From Lachnospiraceae bacterium (GTDB taxonomy: Bacteria; Bacillota; Clostridia; Lachnospirales; Lachnospiraceae), in contig SVFF01000002.1 in assembly GCA_015057005.1 (NCBI GenBank), positions 62,001 to 126,000 on the forward strand: a stretch of 64,000 bases of DNA, written 5' to 3'. A model generated the notes under the pieces. The model was not told the DNA's origin and did not search any database. It saw nothing but the letters and a program-made list of their open reading frames with translations. This document shows, one piece after another, positions 53,612-61,092 of the stretch. Within the stretch, counting starts at the first letter, position 1. Each line of letters begins with the position of its first letter. Both the position numbers and the translations under genes were made by a program.

Positions 53612-55825
53612 TTATTGGGAAACAGCACCGATCTCTATTGCTTTTTCCAAGAGGGCATCTTCAAGAAATCCGGGAATCATATCCTTTTTGAAGGACATAC
53701 GCTGTGTATTTTCGTAGTCACGATCATTATAGTAAAAAATTTCAGCGTAGATGTCTTCCGCTACATCTTCGGTTTTTAAATTATAAAAATCCCCAATGAT
53801 ATAACTGCTCACAAAACTTGTAAATAATTGCGCCAGCTGATCTTCATTTAAATCCTCAGGCAGATACTCAAGTTCCACCAGTTTGGTCAACAGACCATCA
53901 TGATCATTGGACTCGTAACTATGATCTGCAATCTTAATTTTGGTGAGTTTTTCTTTCGGAAGAGAATTTTTATCTTCCACCCCGTAGGATTCCAACAAAG
54001 CAAGTGTCTCGGTAAAGGTGGGATAAATGATATAGTTGGATTCGATCCAATAATCTTCTATACCATATACTGCCCGAGCTTCATTCCATTCAGCGTCTGC
54101 CACCCAGATTTCAGCAGTGGTCATTTCTTTATTTGTAGTGTCGACGTCTGTATAGGGAACCACAAATCCCAGTCTCGCAACCGGATAATGATTGATCATC
54201 TCAGGAACAGTCAGCTTAGACAACTCTTTCCGATAAACCTCAAGGAACTGCTTCATATGGTCCTTCTGAAGGAAAACGGTCTCCTCTCCAAAAGCATACT
54301 CCAGGGTTAAACCTATATAATTCGGCGACTCCTTCTCATCCAGTACCGGATAAATCCCTTTTTTGAAATCCATATCATCGTAAATATTTCCCAGCAGGTA
54401 CTGGACCTGCTCATTGGCAATATCAATCACATATCTTCGGTAGACTTCCTTGCCGTTCTTTAACTGATACTTGGCCCAGAGACTGTTATATACTGCATTT
54501 TGATCCATTTTGTGCTCATGCTGTACCGGACGTGTGATCTCTGCTGCATAGCGGAACAATTCTTTTACACTCTCATTTTCTGTCATTTCCATTTCACGAA
54601 GAATTTCCTCTATGGAATATCCATAACGGCCATGGGACCGGTTAATGCAGTCCAGATGAAGTGCATAGCTTTCCACCTTATCTTCATCCGGTACATAAGT
54701 ATCGTATCCCAGCAGATCAAACTGTAAAACCAGCATAATCAAAGTCACGCAGACGCCATTAAAGAGTATCTGCAGAGGATGACGGAATAATGCCTTCACT
54801 TCTTTTCTGAAAATGATCTCCAGTGCCAGACAGAGAATTACAAATCCAAATGCCATGCCAAAATAGAACCAAATACGTTCATTGCCGTAAGAAGTCAGGG
54901 TAGAAAAGAGATACCCGATCAAAAAGGTGCCGGGGATTACCAGCATAGCCTTGATAACAGGTTCGGAAATCCGAAAGGCAAGGGTACGGTTTGAGGCTTC
55001 AGAAGCCCGTTTTTTGTATACCACAAGAGCAATCCCACAGTAGACGACAGCCATCAACAGGAATTTGAATAGATATCCGATTCCTACACCGGTCAGGAAA
55101 TACAAACCATCCTCATATCTGATATCAGACAGACAATTGTACAGCAAATGTAAAGGTGACCAGGCCGGGAACAATTGACTCTTGCTTCCGCCAAAAGAAT
55201 GGTAGGTGTAAAAAAAGTCAGACATCAGCTGTACGCTTATGACCTCCAGTCCCAAGGTATATGCCATAAATATTGCTGTTCCAAGTGCGCTGATTATGGT
55301 ACTGCCTGTCAGGCACACCGCCAGCACTGACACACTGTAATTGGCAAAGAACAAAAGTATCTGAAATATAAGCATGCCAAATGCAGAGGCCAGTACTTTT
55401 CCGCAAAAAGCGCCATTTGCGGTTACGATTCCAAGACAGATCAATAAATGCAGTAATATCGGTACCAAATAATAAAGGAAACCATAAATATACTGATGAA
55501 TAAAAATCTTTTCACGTTTGACAGGCAGACTGTGATACAGATCCAGCTTTTTAGAGGAATGTACGAAGGAAAATCCTGTCAGTGCACAGAAAAAAGCTGC
55601 GGTCACCGTGATAATGCTCAGGGGAGAAGTAGGAACAAAGAAATTATTCACCAAGTAATCCTGCGCCCGATTCCAAAAATCGTCTCTGCTGCGGAGCCAT
55701 TCAAATTCTGAAACCAGCGCGATTTCCTGGAAAAGGAATGTGATAATGAACAGTATCACAGGCAGCCAGATCCGTTGTTCCACATCCTGTTTAAATCGTT
55801 TAAAAAATAAGTTTTTTGATGTCAT
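53612..55825 (-). CDS. Large ABC-2 type permease, YtrC/D-like, with extracytoplasmic domain
   Basis: A 737-residue permease. Residues 1-380 hold about ten membrane helices, with two small exposed parts and the KLDLYHSLPVKREKIFIHQ cytoplasmic segment typical of these exporters. Residues 385-737 form a large water-soluble region (DLLGYDTYVPDEDKVESYALHLD start) rich in Glu and Tyr. The layout matches permeases of YtrABC-like loci with a C-terminal domain. It overlaps the ATPase gene by 26 bases. YtrBCDEF in Bacillus responds to cell-wall antibiotics; the substrate here is unknown. Confidence 0.8.
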   Translation of the reverse strand: MTSKNLFFKRFKQDVEQRIWLPVILFIITFLFQEIALVSEFEWLRSRDDFWNRAQDYLVNNFFVPTSPLSIITVTAAFFCALTGFSFVHSSKKLDLYHSLPVKREKIFIHQYIYGFLYYLVPILLHLLICLGIVTANGAFCGKVLASAFGMLIFQILLFFANYSVSVLAVCLTGSTIISALGTAIFMAYTLGLEVISVQLMSDFFYTYHSFGGSKSQLFPAWSPLHLLYNCLSDIRYEDGLYFLTGVGIGYLFKFLLMAVVYCGIALVVYKKRASEASNRTLAFRISEPVIKAMLVIPGTFLIGYLFSTLTSYGNERIWFYFGMAFGFVILCLALEIIFRKEVKALFRHPLQILFNGVCVTLIMLVLQFDLLGYDTYVPDEDKVESYALHLDCINRSHGRYGYSIEEILREMEMTENESVKELFRYAAEITRPVQHEHKMDQNAVYNSLWAKYQLKNGKEVYRRYVIDIANEQVQYLLGNIYDDMDFKKGIYPVLDEKESPNYIGLTLEYAFGEETVFLQKDHMKQFLEVYRKELSKLTVPEMINHYPVARLGFVVPYTDVDTTNKEMTTAEIWVADAEWNEARAVYGIEDYWIESNYIIYPTFTETLALLESYGVEDKNSLPKEKLTKIKIADHSYESNDHDGLLTKLVELEYLPEDLNEDQLAQLFTSFVSSYIIGDFYNLKTEDVAEDIYAEIFYYNDRDYENTQRMSFKKDMIPGFLEDALLEKAIEIGAVSQ

Positions 55826-56702
55826 ATCCTACTACCTCCGTTTCGCTGATGAAAATCTCTTCAAGTGATAAGGGTAATATTTCCGCAAAGATAGGGGAAC
55901 AGCTCATGATACAGTTCATGATCTCCTCTTTTTTGCCTCTGGCAGTCAGAATGTTCAACCTGCCCCGTTTCTCTGCTTTGATGATATTCAGGCTGAAAAT
56001 AGCTTTTTCCTCGGCCTCTTTGGAATCAAACACACACTGTACCGTGTGAATATTCAGTTTCATTTCTTCCAGATCCTTCTGCATCAGCACACCGCCCCGG
56101 TGCAGCAGACCAACATGATCGCAAATGTCCTCCAACTCGCGGAGATTGTGTGAGGCCACCACCGGCGTAAAGTCCCTGTTGGTAAGTTCTCCGGCGAAAA
56201 GGCTTTTTACAGTCTGACGCATCACAGGGTCCAGTCCGTCAAAGGTCTCATCGCAGAACAGATATCTGGTATTGGCACAAATACCTAAAAGTACGGACAA
56301 CTGCTTTTTCATGCCTTTTGAAAAGGTGTTGATCTTGCGCCCTGCTGTCAGGCCGAAATTTTCAAGCAAAGCCTGAAATCTGGCCATATCAAAGTCCGGA
56401 TAATAATCTCTGTAAAACTTTGCCATGGACATTGGGGTAGAATTGGGCAAATAAAACTGATCGTCGGAAATATAAAAAACATTCTGTTTCATTGCCGGAT
56501 TCTCGTGGATCGGTTCCCCATCTACCAGCAAGGTACCGCTGTCGGCCTTAAGTACACCGCAGGCCATGCGCAGGAACGTGCTTTTACCTGCGCCGTTTGT
56601 GCCGATCAAACCAAATACTTCGCCTTTTTTTATGGTAATAGAAACATCACTTATTGCTTCCACATCATCATATTTTTTGTATAAATGTGTTGCGGTTATC
56701 AT
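55800..56702 (-). CDS. ABC transporter ATPase, YtrB-like
   Basis: A 300-residue ATPase with Walker A GTNGAGKS, the signature FSKGMKKQ, Walker B YLFCDETFDGLDP (Cys in place of the usual aliphatic residue next to the Asp) and the switch His in ASHNLRE. The C-terminal 90 residues are an additional small domain. It powers the large permease encoded downstream. It overlaps the GntR regulator gene by four bases. Confidence 0.88.
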   Translation of the reverse strand: MITATHLYKKYDDVEAISDVSITIKKGEVFGLIGTNGAGKSTFLRMACGVLKADSGTLLVDGEPIHENPAMKQNVFYISDDQFYLPNSTPMSMAKFYRDYYPDFDMARFQALLENFGLTAGRKINTFSKGMKKQLSVLLGICANTRYLFCDETFDGLDPVMRQTVKSLFAGELTNRDFTPVVASHNLRELEDICDHVGLLHRGGVLMQKDLEEMKLNIHTVQCVFDSKEAEEKAIFSLNIIKAEKRGRLNILTARGKKEEIMNCIMSCSPIFAEILPLSLEEIFISETEVVGYDIKKLIF

Positions 56703-57082
56703 TTTGTGCCCTCCTTTTTCGCATTCTCAACAGCAACTTCCAGCATAACGGCAAGTTCTTGTTCTGTTACTCCTGTCGCCAACACTTTGGATACATATGC
56801 ATTCAGTTCCTTCTGCTGTTCACTGCGTTTCAACTCAGCCGCAATCCCCGTATCGCTGACGAAACTGCCCTTTCCCTTCACAGAATAAATGTATCCGCTG
56901 CGCTCCAACTCCTGATATGCCCGCTGTATGGTGTTGGGATTGATGGACAATTCCATGGCAAGGCTTCTCACAGAGGGCATAGCGTCGCCGGGTGCCAGAA
57001 TGCCGCAAAGTATGATCTGCTGAAATTTTTCAATGACCTGTTCATAAATAGGTCTCCTGTCTTTATAATCAATCAGTATCAT
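56699..57082 (-). CDS. GntR-family regulator, YtrA subfamily
   Basis: A 127-residue short GntR regulator. The winged helix (about 10-75: PIYEQVIEKFQQIILCGILAPGDAMPSVRSLAMELSINPNTIQRAYQELERSGYIYSVKGKGSFV) is followed by only about 50 residues of helical dimer domain, the YtrA pattern. It should repress its own ABC operon. The ATG at 57082 has AGGAG seven bases upstream. A perfect 9+9 inverted repeat lies just upstream. Confidence 0.93.
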   Translation of the reverse strand: MILIDYKDRRPIYEQVIEKFQQIILCGILAPGDAMPSVRSLAMELSINPNTIQRAYQELERSGYIYSVKGKGSFVSDTGIAAELKRSEQQKELNAYVSKVLATGVTEQELAVMLEVAVENAKKEGTK

Positions 57083-57109
57083 AACAACGCTCCTTTCTAT
57101 TATCATACT

Positions 57110-57140
57110 CCGTATACTGTATTAAGTGAATTAATACAGT
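57110..57140 (-). promoter_or_regulatory. GntR operator and promoter of the YtrABC-like operon
   Basis: A perfect inverted repeat ACTGTATTA (57116-57124), 7-base spacer, TAATACAGT (57132-57140). It overlaps the -35 of a promoter TTCACT-17-TATGAT read on the minus strand, as expected for self-repression by the GntR protein encoded next to it. Confidence 0.75.
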
Positions 57141-57181
57141 TATATTAAAACACGGTTCCCTTACGCTGTCAAGATACATAA

Positions 57182-57220
57182 AGAAACCTTAATAAATTTT
57201 TATAATTTACCAAGGTTTCT
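57182..57220. repeat. Small inverted repeat between the GntR operator and the fold-back element
   Basis: Arms AGAAACCTT (57182-57190) and AAGGTTTCT (57212-57220) enclose an AT-rich 21-base loop. It may be an independent terminator-like hairpin; no gene ends here. Confidence 0.5.
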
Positions 57221-57260
57221 AAACTGCGGTACATATATTTATAATTATCATACCGGGATA

Positions 57261-57756
57261 GCAAGCGGCGCCTTGGGAAAATGTATCCGAAAAGCCCCAT
57301 CCAGCCCCTGGACGCACCTCCGCAAGAAATACCCGTGCAAGTTTTTCGTTGGATTTTAAGACGCATGAATTTTAAAAAGCGGCGCCCGTGGTGAGACTGT
57401 CTGAGGACCGACAGGGCATTGGCCAAAAAAACGCCGATAAATCTTTCCTGAAAAATATATGATATACCATTCAGCCGACGAGCTTGACACCAAAATTGCT
57501 AAACTCACGTACGTTCAAACATAGCAATTTTGGTGTCCGTCTATTGAATGGTACATCATTATTTTTCTCGGAAACATTTCTGGGGACGTTTTTTTGACCA
57601 ATGCCCTGTGGGTCTGAGTTGCGCACTAGGGCGCCTAATTAGCTCTTAAAATTCATGCGTCCATAAAATCCCGAAAAGCTTGCGTATTTCGGTGGAAGTG
57701 CGTCCTGGGGCTGGATGGGGCTTTTCTCCAATACACTCTTAAGTCACCGCTTATTA
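57261..57756. repeat. Long imperfect fold-back element (about 240-base arms)
   Basis: The 627 bases between the GntR promoter and cotJC hold no supported gene. Instead the left part (57261-57501) and right part (57522-57756) are imperfect reverse complements. Perfect or near-perfect paired blocks: 20 bases at 57289-57308 with 57707-57726; 16 at 57360-57375 with 57646-57661; 23 with one mismatch at 57411-57433 with 57587-57609; 9 at 57465-57473 with 57545-57553; and 16 at 57486-57501 with 57522-57537, closing on a 20-base loop with ACGTACGT in it. Between blocks the arms differ in sequence and length. It could be a non-autonomous fold-back (MITE-like) element or a structured RNA. No transposase is adjacent and no target duplication is clear. 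Confidence 0.85.
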
Positions 57757-57767
57757 TTGGGCGATGT

Positions 57768-58382
57768 TTATTTCTCGCAGGTCTCGCATCGGTCAAAACC
57801 GGGATTAAAGGCATAGAAATTCTTGCTGTTAAGCCGATCCTGGGTCATACGCAGAGCCTCACCAAAACGCTGATAATGGACAACTTCACGCTGACGCAGG
57901 AATTTAATGGGCTCACACACATCCTGATCTTTTATCAGTCTCAAAATGTTGTCATACGTGGATCTTGCTTTCTGTTCTGCCGCCATATCCTCATGCAGAT
58001 CAGTGATAATATCTCCCTTTACCTGGAACTGATTGGCATTGAAGGGAACACCGCCTGCCGCCTGAGGCCATACACCGATGGTGTGATCCACATAGTATTT
58101 GTCAAAACCGCTTTGTTCGATTTCTTCCATGGAAAGATTTCTGGTCAGCTGATGAACAATGGCTCCCACCATTTCCAGGTGCCCTAGTTCTTCTGTGCCG
58201 ATGTCCGTTAAAAGCCCCGCCACTTCTCTGTAAGGCATGGAATAACGTTGGGACAAATATCTCATACTTGCGGCCAATTCTCCGTCAGGACCGCCGAATT
58301 GCGATATGATGACCTGAGCCAGCTTAGCATTGGGCTCCTTAATATTTACCGGGAACTGTAATCTTCTCTCATAACTCCACAT
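57768..58382 (-). CDS. cotJC: Spore coat protein CotJC (manganese catalase-like)
   Basis: A 204-residue CotJC, a ferritin-like di-metal protein related to manganese catalases and found in the spore coat. Metal ligands are spread over the four-helix bundle: EPNAKLAQ, DIGTEELGHLEMVG, MAAEQKARSTY and REVVHYQRFGEAL. The C-terminal CETCEK has two Cys. It ends the cotJABC operon three bases after cotJB, and its stop lies about 11 bases from the right arm of the fold-back element. Confidence 0.95.
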   Translation of the reverse strand: MWSYERRLQFPVNIKEPNAKLAQVIISQFGGPDGELAASMRYLSQRYSMPYREVAGLLTDIGTEELGHLEMVGAIVHQLTRNLSMEEIEQSGFDKYYVDHTIGVWPQAAGGVPFNANQFQVKGDIITDLHEDMAAEQKARSTYDNILRLIKDQDVCEPIKFLRQREVVHYQRFGEALRMTQDRLNSKNFYAFNPGFDRCETCEK

Positions 58383-58385
58383 CTA

Positions 58386-58637
58386 TCAGCACCCTCCTTC
58401 CCAGGGCAGGGGTGCCATACCCCAACGCCATTCTTTGTTGCTTTCTGCCATGCTGATATTCAGCGGATAATACTTCATGGAAAATTCTTTTTCCAGCTGA
58501 TTCTTGATTCTTACGTAGTGGTTGAAATATTCCATTGCAGTCCGGTCTGTGGGATGGGTATCCAAAAACAGCGTGAGATCCACAAGTGTAAAGCTTACAA
58601 TGCCGATATCCATCAAAAGTTCCTCTTTATGATTCAT
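58386..58637 (-). CDS. cotJB: Spore coat protein CotJB
   Basis: An 83-residue CotJB (MDIGIVSFTLVDLTLFLDTHPTD ... NHYVRIKNQLEKEF, ending WRWGMAPLPWEGGC). It is needed for assembly of CotJ proteins into the coat. The ATG at 58637 overlaps the cotJA stop (ATGA) and has GGAG upstream. Confidence 0.93.
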   Translation of the reverse strand: MNHKEELLMDIGIVSFTLVDLTLFLDTHPTDRTAMEYFNHYVRIKNQLEKEFSMKYYPLNISMAESNKEWRWGMAPLPWEGGC

Positions 58638-58804
58638 GATACACATCTCCTTCCTGTGAAGGGAAGATTCAGTTCAGGAAAGATGGTGCCGAAGCGGTAT
58701 GCTTTTTCCAGATCATCATACAATTTATCAAATTGCTGCCAGGGTACATATGCCATTGCAAGAGGGTATTTCTCTAAGTGTTCGTCAAACAAAAATTGCT
58801 GCAT
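58634..58804 (-). CDS. cotJA: Spore coat associated protein CotJA
   Basis: A 56-residue protein starting MQQFLFDEHLEKYPLAMAYV and continuing PWQQFDKLYDDLEKAYRFGTIF then PELNLPFTG. The PxAMAYVPWQxF and GTIFPELxxPF signatures are those of CotJA. The ATG at 58804 has AGGAA nine bases upstream, and the TGA overlaps cotJB by four bases. It is too short for most gene callers but its place and sequence are clear. Confidence 0.93.
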   Translation of the reverse strand: MQQFLFDEHLEKYPLAMAYVPWQQFDKLYDDLEKAYRFGTIFPELNLPFTGRRCVS

Positions 58805-58838
58805 ATGATTCTTTTCCTATCTTACTATTCTTTATTGT

Positions 58839-58868
58839 TATAGTATGTGGAATCCTCATAAAGGTGCC
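58839..58868 (-). promoter_or_regulatory. Possible sporulation-type promoter of cotJABC
   Basis: The minus strand carries CATACTATA (58839-58847), close to sigma-E/sigma-K -10 elements (CATAcaaT and CATAnnnTA), about 35 bases upstream of cotJA. A GGCACC (58863-58868) sits near the expected -35 for sigma-K. It is a weak call because both consensus sequences are loose. Confidence 0.4.
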
Positions 58869-58936
58869 AGGGTTTTGCTTTGCAGGAGGGGCTTTTGCAC
58901 GTTGGCTCAACAAAGTCTTTCCTGAAAAAAATAAAA

Positions 58937-58960
58937 ACGGCCCCATGTAAAAGAGACCGT
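58937..58960 (-). terminator. Terminator after degV
   Basis: The minus strand forms ACGGTCTC / GGGGCCGT (8 pairs including two G-T) with an 8-base loop, followed by TTTTATTTTTTT, 28 bases after the degV stop. Confidence 0.85.
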
Positions 58961-58987
58961 AAATATTCTTAAAACTATTAATTTGTC

Positions 58988-59851
58988 TTATCTTACATCT
59001 CCCATGAAGAACAGAGCCACAACGCCGGGACCTGCGTGAGAGCCGATAGTAGGGCCTACATAGTCAATCAAAAAGCTTTCGATACCAAAGCGCTCTTTGA
59101 CCAGATCACGCACATATTCCGCCGCTTCCCAGTCATCACCGTGGCTGATAAAGATAATATCATTCTGATCAGCAAAACTTCCCTGTTTTTCTGCCATGTG
59201 GTTTACAAGAGCCTGAAGCGCTTTTTTGCGGCCTCTCACTTTGCCTATCGCAACAAGATGACCTTCGTCATCTACGTGCAGAACCGGTTTAATGCCTGCC
59301 ACTGTTCCTACGATAGCTGTGGTCTTGCTGACACGGCCTCCGCGGTAGAGATTGAACAGGTCATCCACAGTAAACATATGTACCAAATTGAGCTTATGGT
59401 CTTCTACCCACGCTGCAACCTCATCAATATCCTTGCCGGCATCACGAAGCTGTACTGCCTTGTAGACCAAAAGACCTTCCCCCAGGGATGCACATAAAGT
59501 GTCCACAACGATGATCTTACAGTCCGGCTGCTCACTCATTACTTCCTCTGCGGCCAAGCGCATGCTGTTGTAAGTGCCGCTTAAACCGGATGAAAAGGAA
59601 AAACAGAGAATTTCCTTATGATCGTTCACCAGCTTCAGCAACTCTTCCTTGGCTTCATCGGGATTGACCTGAGAGGTGGTAGGCATATTGCCCTTGCGCA
59701 TCAATTCATAAAAATCATGGCAGGGAAACTCCTTGCCGCGGCCATAGGTTTCACCATCAACAATATAACTCAAATTAACACAGGAAATATCATTGGCATT
59801 TAAATACTCCTTTGGTAAATCAGCTGTGCTGTCTGTAATAATTTTAAACAT
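58988..59851 (-). CDS. DegV-family fatty-acid-binding protein
   Basis: A 287-residue DegV protein (FakB type). The opening KIITDSTADLPKEY, the TTSQVNPDEA block, CFSFSSGLSGTYNSMRLAA and the C-terminal VGPTIGSHAGPGVVALFFMG are family hallmarks. FakB proteins present fatty acids to the FakA kinase so that host or medium fatty acids can be used. No fakA gene is present here. It is monocistronic by its terminator and upstream gap. Confidence 0.93.
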   Translation of the reverse strand: MFKIITDSTADLPKEYLNANDISCVNLSYIVDGETYGRGKEFPCHDFYELMRKGNMPTTSQVNPDEAKEELLKLVNDHKEILCFSFSSGLSGTYNSMRLAAEEVMSEQPDCKIIVVDTLCASLGEGLLVYKAVQLRDAGKDIDEVAAWVEDHKLNLVHMFTVDDLFNLYRGGRVSKTTAIVGTVAGIKPVLHVDDEGHLVAIGKVRGRKKALQALVNHMAEKQGSFADQNDIIFISHGDDWEAAEYVRDLVKERFGIESFLIDYVGPTIGSHAGPGVVALFFMGDVR

Positions 59852-59982
59852 AGGACTCCTTCCGGATGCTTGACTCTAATTACACATGACCTAGAATCAA
59901 GTTCCTGCTTGATGTAGTTTTTCAAACCACATTATAGCATCTTAACAATAATAATGCAATTCCGGAAATATAAAATTAAGAT

Positions 59983-60495
59983 TTATTTTGTGGTGCTGCC
60001 GAAACCGCCGTTACGTACACCATCTGCATCATCATCAACGGTAATACCGTATTCCAGGAAAATACCCTGTACGAAGCCTGTGCCGGATTTTACCTCCACG
60101 GTTTTGCCCTCGTTGGAATCATTGGTTATCTTTACGAAAATATGTCCTTCATTGTCAGAATAAAAATAATCGCTGTCGATGATCCCCACTGTATTGTTCA
60201 TCTGCAGTCGGTATTTAAAACCAAGTCCGCTTCTGGGATAAAGCTTTAAAACCCAGTCCTCTTCCATCTCCACACGGATACCTGTAGGCACTTTGATAGT
60301 GGTTCCGGGGGGCAGGGAAAAGGAAAAGGGCGCAAAGAAATCATAACCTGCGCTGCCCCTGGTGGCACGTCTGGGAAGTTCCAGGGATTCATACATGTCA
60401 ATAATGTCTTCTCTTGTATATTGAGGGTAATCTTCAATCATGGCACCCAGAAACTGTTCCTGGCTTACCTTATGGAATTTAGCAATTCTGCGCAT
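59983..60495 (-). CDS. dut: dUTPase-like dUTP diphosphatase
   Basis: A 170-residue trimeric-type dUTPase with an extra N-terminal part of about 40 residues (KFHKVSQEQFLGAMIEDYPQY). Motif 1 is RGSAGYDFFAP, motif 2 PRSGLG, motif 3 NTVGIIDSDYF, motif 4 about residue 145 (GTGFVQGIFLEYG) and motif 5 NGGFGSTTK. The extra start is seen in clostridial and phage relatives. It removes dUTP and supplies dUMP; it is 61 bases downstream of nrdG. Confidence 0.93.
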   Translation of the reverse strand: MRRIAKFHKVSQEQFLGAMIEDYPQYTREDIIDMYESLELPRRATRGSAGYDFFAPFSFSLPPGTTIKVPTGIRVEMEEDWVLKLYPRSGLGFKYRLQMNNTVGIIDSDYFYSDNEGHIFVKITNDSNEGKTVEVKSGTGFVQGIFLEYGITVDDDADGVRNGGFGSTTK

Positions 60496-60556
60496 ATCCG
60501 TAATCCTCTCTGTTATTTTCCTGCTTGTTTTCTATATACATTTCCCTTCGAATCTT

Positions 60557-61066
60557 TTAAGCATAATCCCCGCAGTGAAGCACCGGAATGGTGGGATCAG
60601 TCTGTTGTAAGGTTTTCTGTACATCAATGACTCTCTGGTTCTTACTGCCCTTCCACTGAAGCTTTACATCCCGCTCCTGAATGTGGAATTCTCCGTCTAC
60701 CACCACATCCACGTACTGCATCATGGCGTAGTGTAATATTTTCTCCCAGCTGTCACCGGTGTACAGCCAAATGGTTTTGTGGGGATATTTTTCCTTGATC
60801 TCAGCCATCAGATTGCGCACATCCAGGCGGTTGGCCGGATGCAGCGGATCTCCTCCGGAAAAAGTGATACCTGATATGTAGTTTTTATCTAATTGGTCAA
60901 AAATCTCCTGCTTAGCTGCCTCATCAAACAAAAGGCCGCCGTTGGGATCCCAGGTGATGGGGTTCTGACACTCTTTACAGCAATGATTACAGCCTGAAAC
61001 CCAGAGAACGACCCTAAGGCCGTCTCCGTTCAGCATATCATCTTTGGTTATATTGTGATATCTCAT
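60557..61066 (-). CDS. nrdG: Anaerobic ribonucleotide reductase activating protein NrdG
   Basis: A 169-residue radical SAM enzyme. The cluster cysteines are in SGCNHCCKECQNP, following the C-x3-C-x2-C pattern, and GITFSGGDPLHP binds S-adenosylmethionine. It makes the glycyl radical on NrdD. It is 26 bases downstream of nrdD and likely cotranscribed. Confidence 0.96.
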   Translation of the reverse strand: MRYHNITKDDMLNGDGLRVVLWVSGCNHCCKECQNPITWDPNGGLLFDEAAKQEIFDQLDKNYISGITFSGGDPLHPANRLDVRNLMAEIKEKYPHKTIWLYTGDSWEKILHYAMMQYVDVVVDGEFHIQERDVKLQWKGSKNQRVIDVQKTLQQTDPTIPVLHCGDYA

Positions 61067-61092
61067 ATTATAAATTCCTCAGTTTTATAGGG

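Noticed and set aside
57169-57426. An 85-codon open frame on the minus strand running through the left arm of the fold-back element
   Set aside because: The homologous stretch of the right arm reaches a stop after a few codons (the frame corresponding to NALSVL reads NALWV-stop), the protein has no recognisable domain, and there is no good ribosome-binding site. The sequence constraint is on pairing, not on coding.
58699-58950. An 83-codon plus-strand open frame across the cotJA upstream region
   Set aside because: It runs antisense through the clear cotJA gene and through the degV terminator; composition and context do not support it.
59880-59935. ATCAAG-TTCCTG-CTTGAT hairpin upstream of degV
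   Set aside because: A 6-base stem in an AT-rich gap, without a T-run or neighbouring promoter signal that would give it a role.
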